Of a stretch of 64,000 bases of DNA, positions 58,833 to 64,000 are shown piece by piece (the stretch's first letter is position 1; each line of letters begins with the position of its first letter). A program made the translations under genes and the position numbers. The notes beneath the pieces are model-generated. The model did not search any database, was not told the origin of the DNA, and saw only the letters and a list, made by a program, of their open reading frames with translations. The DNA comes from Chrysoperla carnea. Lineage: Eukaryota; Arthropoda; Insecta; Neuroptera; Chrysopidae. The DNA lies in NCBI RefSeq assembly GCF_905475395.1, contig NC_058339.1, positions 73,064,520 to 73,128,519 on the forward strand. Direction: 5' to 3'.

Positions 58833-60497
58833 ATGAACCACACAAAGAAAATGGAAAATAATTCATTTCATGGAGAAAAACAAATTAAAATCGAAAAAGA
58901 CTTAAATATAGAACTAGTATTAATCAAAAATGAAATAATTGAAGAAAGTGATACAGTAGATGATGAATATATTAAAGAAAAGACGCTAGAAGATAGTAAA
59001 GAAGCAAATGAAGGAAGTTATTTGTCCTGTGAAAATATTAAACTTGAACAACAAATAAATACAGAATTAATTATTAAGGAGGAAAAATTAGATGAAATTA
59101 TTGTAGACGATCAACGAACTGAAAATGAAGAACATTTTTCATGTATTGATTGTGGCAAGACATTTAATCGCATACAACTTTTAATTAAACATCAACGAAC
59201 TCATGCAGAAAAAAAACTTTATTCATGTGAAGTTTGTGAAAAATCATTTAATCTAAAACATAATTTAACGAAACATTTACGATTACATACCGGAGAAAAA
59301 CCATTCTCATGTGAAGATTGTGATAAAACATTTACACAAAAACAGCATTTAATAATACATCAACGGACTCATACAAGAGAAAAACCATTTTCATGTGAAT
59401 TTTGTAATAAAACATTTACACAAAATTCACATTTAATTCAACATAAACGAACTCATACGGGAGAAAAACCGTTATCATGTGAAATTTGTAATAAAACATT
59501 TACGTATCACATTCAATTAACTCAACATAAAGGAGTTCATACTGGTGAAAAATCTTTTCCATGTGACCTTTGTAATAAAACATTTTCATGGAAACATAAT
59601 TTAACGAAACATAAACGAACTCATACAAATGAATCGTTTACTTGTGAAATTTGTAATAAAACATTTAATCAAAAATATAGTTTAATTGTACATCAAAGAA
59701 AACACACGGGAGAAAAATTATTTTCATGTGAAATTTGTGATAAAACATTTACAAATAAAAGTCATTTAGCTTCGCATCAACGGAGTCATACCGGGGAAAA
59801 ACCGTTTGAATGTGAAGTTTGTAATAAAAAATTTGGTTACCAAAGTGTTTTAACTGAACATAAAAGAACTCATACCGAAGAAAAACTTTATTCGTGTAAA
59901 ATTTGTGAACAAACTTTTACTCAAAAAGATGTTTTAATTGTACATAAGAAAACTCACACTAGAGAAAAACCATTTTCATGTGAAATTTGTGATAAAACAT
60001 TTATTTACCAAAGTCATTTAGCTGAACATCAACGACATCACACTGGCGACAAACCGTTTGAATGTGAAATTTGTAATAAACGATTTATTTGGAAACAGAA
60101 TTTAACTCGACATTTACTCATTCATACTGGAGAGAAATCATTTTCTTGTGAGCTATGTGATGAAACATTTACTCAAAAACAACATTTAATTCATCATAAA
60201 CGAACTCATATTGAAGAAAAATCTTTTTCGTGTGAATTTTGTGATAAAACATTTACGTATCAAAGTCAGTTAGTTCAACATAAACGATTGCATACAAAGG
60301 ACAAACCATTTTCATGTGAAATTTGTAATAAAACTTTTACATATCGAAACGGTTTAATTGAACATTTCCGAATTCATACGGGAGAAAAACCTTTTTCATG
60401 TGAATTTTGTGATAAAGCATTTGCTCGGAAATTTACTTTAATTAAACACAAACGAATTCATAGACAAGAAACGTTGTTGAAATCAGAATCTTGTTGA
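58833..60497 (+). CDS. C2H2 zinc-finger protein with 16 tandem fingers, single coding exon
   Basis: A 554-aa protein. The first 100 residues are acidic and finger-free (IKKE-type and IKNEIIEES-type motifs, rich in Glu/Lys, with repeated SUMO-like IK.E). Sixteen consecutive C2H2 fingers fill the rest (about residues 103-545), most joined by TGEKP-type linkers and with near-uniform C.(2)C.(12)H.(3)H spacing. No ZAD or KRAB domain is visible. A TGA stands in frame directly before the ATG, so the start is secure unless an upstream exon is spliced in. The fingers are very alike, suggesting recent internal expansion. It is probably a nuclear sequence-specific regulator; the target is unknown. It is not part of the nine-exon gene to the left, whose fingers are more diverged. 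Confidence 0.92.
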   Translation: MNHTKKMENNSFHGEKQIKIEKDLNIELVLIKNEIIEESDTVDDEYIKEKTLEDSKEANEGSYLSCENIKLEQQINTELIIKEEKLDEIIVDDQRTENEEHFSCIDCGKTFNRIQLLIKHQRTHAEKKLYSCEVCEKSFNLKHNLTKHLRLHTGEKPFSCEDCDKTFTQKQHLIIHQRTHTREKPFSCEFCNKTFTQNSHLIQHKRTHTGEKPLSCEICNKTFTYHIQLTQHKGVHTGEKSFPCDLCNKTFSWKHNLTKHKRTHTNESFTCEICNKTFNQKYSLIVHQRKHTGEKLFSCEICDKTFTNKSHLASHQRSHTGEKPFECEVCNKKFGYQSVLTEHKRTHTEEKLYSCKICEQTFTQKDVLIVHKKTHTREKPFSCEICDKTFIYQSHLAEHQRHHTGDKPFECEICNKRFIWKQNLTRHLLIHTGEKSFSCELCDETFTQKQHLIHHKRTHIEEKSFSCEFCDKTFTYQSQLVQHKRLHTKDKPFSCEICNKTFTYRNGLIEHFRIHTGEKPFSCEFCDKAFARKFTLIKHKRIHRQETLLKSESC

Positions 60498-63190
60498 AAA
60501 TTTCTATGTAATTTTAAATAAAATAATAACTTTTTATTTGATAAATTGATTTTAATTTTAATTATACCAATACCACAATCATTGAGGCCTTTTTACTTCA
60601 CAAAAAATTTTCAACTGCCTATCTTTTATAGTTTTGGAGAAAATGGACACCAAAATTTTATCCTAATTTGAGCCCTCAAGGGTAAATCATGATCTTTACG
60701 ACAAAAAAGGTTTTAAACAAAAGTTGTTTTTTTTTTATAAGAAACATTTTTTACATTTAACTTTTGTTCAATCTATGACAGTTTAAAATATAGGTTCTAC
60801 GGACCCAAGACTCAATTGCCCTATGTTAATCATTTACGAACTTGGCCTCACTTTTTACGTCCTTAGCACGCTATACAAATTTCAGCTTGCTATCTCTTAA
60901 AGAAGAAGATGCACTATTAAAAAACTATTCGCACAAAAACTGTTACAAAAACAATCTTTGACTCTGTACAAGATTTAACTTCTCTCAATCGTAGCGTGTA
61001 CTTTGACATTTATTAGTTTGAAGGTAAAACGCAGAGGAGTCCAACAACACCAATATCATTAAATTTTAATCAATAGAACGCAAGCTATGGGTCAAAATGC
61101 AAAAAAATCATTTTCCAAGATGGCGGCGAAAGGGTTAATTTTGGGAATACGCAAAAGATTTAAGGTCTCCAAACAATTCCCTATTAAATAAACAAATAAG
61201 AAATCTAGTGTCACAAACTTTTGGGTCGCTCCTCTTCGATTTTCGTAAATGCACTAGTCTAATTCTCAAAAAACAGCTGACACGTAGGCATATGTGCCTT
61301 TTATATTTTATGAGACAACATTTGTACAAAAATTCAGCTTATTCCGTTAGATTCCGAGATAAAACCTTATGATGTATATATGAGGTATATGTACTTTTTA
61401 TTTGAAAGAATATATTATAGAAATTTGTATGATCTATGACCCCGGGCAAACGTACCCAGCATATTCGCTGAGAGGCACGCATTAGAATAATAAAAATTTT
61501 CTATTACTCGATGAGATTTGTTTTGATATCATTATTCCATTTTTGGTGCGTACTTTTAAAGGCACTTGATCATTCGAGTGCCTCACGTTTGGACATTGTT
61601 TAATCACTTACGACCTTTTTACCGATTCGCTTTTGTCTAAGTCTCGAACAGTTGTCAAAAAACTATACAAGTAGACATATCAAATAATTTCCCTCTTTGT
61701 CAAACAGCACTGTTAAACAAAAGTAGAAGATATATGGCGTCTCCTCTCTTGAATAGTATTTGACACACTGCTCGAAGCAAAACAAAAAAGAATCGTTTTT
61801 TTTTATTAAAAGGTCTATTAAAAATTATTGCTTTCCAAATGGATCATATAGAGTATAGACCTTTTTATTTTAAAATTACAATTCACTTTTGTTCCGGACT
61901 AATAAATGATTATAAGCAATGTGATAATATACCTACTTATAATAATCTGTGAAAAAAATGAAAACTTTCTGATTGTTCAAGGTCGATATAATCCAAAAGA
62001 TAAATGCTGAATTAATCCAGAAAAAATCAAACATTTCATTTAAAAAAGATTTTAAATGAAATGTTTTTTGAAAGTAAAATCATCATGTTTTTAATTGATT
62101 CTTTATTGAATAAACATTTGGATTCAGGGAAAAAAACAAAGATAACATCTTTTCAGAAAAAAAATACAAATTTCCATATTTCCTTGTATTTATCATTACG
62201 CCATAACTCGTAACCCACACATCACGTATACGATTATAATTACTATATACAGGTGTCTCAATAGTATTGTGACTTTCTAGCTCAATTTTTATAGGCATAT
62301 GAGTAATCTTTCAAAAAATATTTTTAACAAAAACTCGAAGAAAACCATTTTTAAATAATTTAAAACAAAATTCATCAAAATAATAATAGTTTAAAAGTCT
62401 ATGTAAGCTTTTTCTTAAAAATTTTAGTCTATAACAAGGGACTTAAAAATCAACTATATGGTTTTATTCATAACAAATTACTATTTTATGGTGCAAGCAA
62501 ATAGATTGCATCGTCAAATAACCCCCAGTCAGACACAAAAGGAATTGTTTTATATAATTTCAAATAAATAATATTAAACTAGATAAGATATAAAAAAAAA
62601 ACAATATTACTCATCCCCGCTAGACCCCCTCCGTCATATAAAATATTCTAATTTCTATTTTCATGCAATTATAATTATAGAAAAACTCTTAGCTCAACAA
62701 TTGCGCATGCGTTTATTATATCTGTATACTTTTTTGGGAGCTAGAATTTTGTAATGACCCAACCTTTTGTATCTTTTCTTGAATAGAAAAATATGAAAAT
62801 TTCCATTTTCAAAACAATACTGTAATAAATATTATGGTTGATTGTGAAGATATTTATTAATATTAATTATTTAAAGAAAATATATTGATAATAAAAACTT
62901 TGAAAATAATAATTTCTTTAATAATTTAAACAAAATTCCAAAATTTCGGGTTCATTCTATTTTGAAATTGGTAGAATTATGGTTTAAAATAAATTTATAA
63001 AAGCAGTTTTCGGTCACTTTGAAAGAAATTTTTATAAAAAATGTGTTTTTAATAGGGTATACGACAATAGGGACCTAGAAATTTCGAAAACTGAAAATAA
63101 AAATTTTCTTAAAGCACAAAATTTTAAAAATATTTGTAAATATTTTGATGAAAAATTTCCACTAATCAGAAATTTTGTTACAAATTTCAA
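60498..63190. other. Spacer between the 16-finger gene and histone H3.3
   Basis: Contains a diverged copy of the 0.5-kb dispersed element (about 60610-60905). Around 62,000-62,060 a short inverted repeat of ATTTCATTTAAAA is visible. Nothing else is recognised in 60,910-63,190. Confidence 0.55.
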
Positions 63191-63191
63191 G

Positions 63192-63253
63192 CCAATCAAA
63201 AACATGTTTACAATGATCCAATGAAATGGTATAATCAGTGATTACAGACCAAT
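63192..63253 (+). promoter_or_regulatory. Three CCAAT boxes upstream of H3.3
   Basis: CCAAT occurs at 63192-63196, 63218-63222 and 63249-63253, spaced 26 and 31 bp apart in the same orientation and 145-207 bp upstream of the likely end of the 5'UTR exon. Repeated CCAAT boxes fit NF-Y-type control of a constitutively expressed gene; that function is an inference. Confidence 0.5.
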
Positions 63254-63398
63254 AGAATTAAAAAGTAGTAAGCGTCAGCTGTTGTTTCAGTCTTTCATTT
63301 TGGTATCCATCTCAGTGTTCTGTTTCTGTTCTCATTCTTATTCGTATATTTGTCCGGATAGTTGTGTTATTAAAGTTTTTGTGAAAGCTTATTATCAA

Positions 63399-63701
63399 GT
63401 AAGTGATTAGAAAATTCAATTATTTCGATTAAAATTATTTTCAATCTCTGCATTAACATGCCAGTAACATTTGGTGATAATTAGTTTTTATTAATTTTTA
63501 AAATAAAAGTGAAAATTTTCATGTTTTATTTGTGATATATTGGTGACAATAAAATTGTCCGCCATATTGTTTTGACTGTATATTTCTAAATAAACATTTC
63601 ATTAGATGAATTAAAAATTTCTTTTAGTTTTAATTTCATCTCTCAATTAATTAAAACAAAAAAATTATTAATTTTAATTGAATTAAAATTTATTTCGTTA
63701 G
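63399..63701 (+). other. 5'UTR intron of histone H3.3
   Basis: The donor TATCAA|GTAAGTG at 63399 and the acceptor TTATTTCGTTAG ending at 63701 leave 14 untranslated bases before the ATG. An intron in the leader is typical of replication-independent H3.3 genes and unlike the intronless replication-dependent H3 genes. Confidence 0.75.
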
Positions 63702-63712
63702 GTTTAAAGTGA

Positions 63713-64000
<288 letters not shown>

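Overview
The window is nuclear DNA from an AT-rich animal, almost certainly an insect. It holds multi-exon genes with GT..AG introns, a tandem cluster of CYP3-clan (CYP6-like) cytochrome P450s, C2H2 zinc-finger genes, a ribosomal protein gene with intronic snoRNAs, a histone H3.3 gene and many degraded transposons. I cannot fix the order or species from the sequence.

Layout. Positions 1-29,045 hold four head-to-tail P450 genes on the minus strand. The leftmost is represented only by its first exon. The other three are complete at 506, 507 and 507 codons, with nearly identical exon phases and lengths, so they are recent tandem duplicates. The rightmost has lost one intron. Introns and spacers are full of short repeats: a tRNA-derived SINE, foldbacks, a 784-bp terminal-inverted-repeat element, a LINE remnant and a roughly 0.5-kb dispersed family. 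Positions 29,046-39,766 contain no gene I can recognise, only repeats. A nine-exon C2H2 zinc-finger gene (744 codons, minus strand) occupies 39,767-47,464; it contains an internal duplication of its finger module and hAT and Tc1 transposase remnants in introns.

Positions 48,888-54,877 are RpL3 on the minus strand (7 coding exons, 409 aa). Its introns are the most interesting part of the window. They carry two near-identical U17-type H/ACA snoRNAs (introns 3 and 4), a duplicated C/D snoRNA whose guides match one 18S segment (introns 1 and 2), a U83-like C/D snoRNA (intron 5), and a four-fold diverged repeat that may be another H/ACA family (intron 5). RpL3 here is therefore a multi-snoRNA host that joins a large-subunit protein to 18S processing and methylation guides.

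To the right are a small two-exon mitochondrial complex III assembly factor gene (UQCC4/CCSMST1 family, 56,096-56,636, plus strand), a single-exon 16-finger C2H2 gene (58,833-60,497, plus strand), and the 5' part of a replication-independent histone H3.3 gene (63,716 onward, plus strand) with a 5'UTR intron and three upstream CCAAT boxes.

Exon coordinates were read by eye from splice signals, reading frame and comparison between paralogues. Family names come from recalled motifs, not from database searches.
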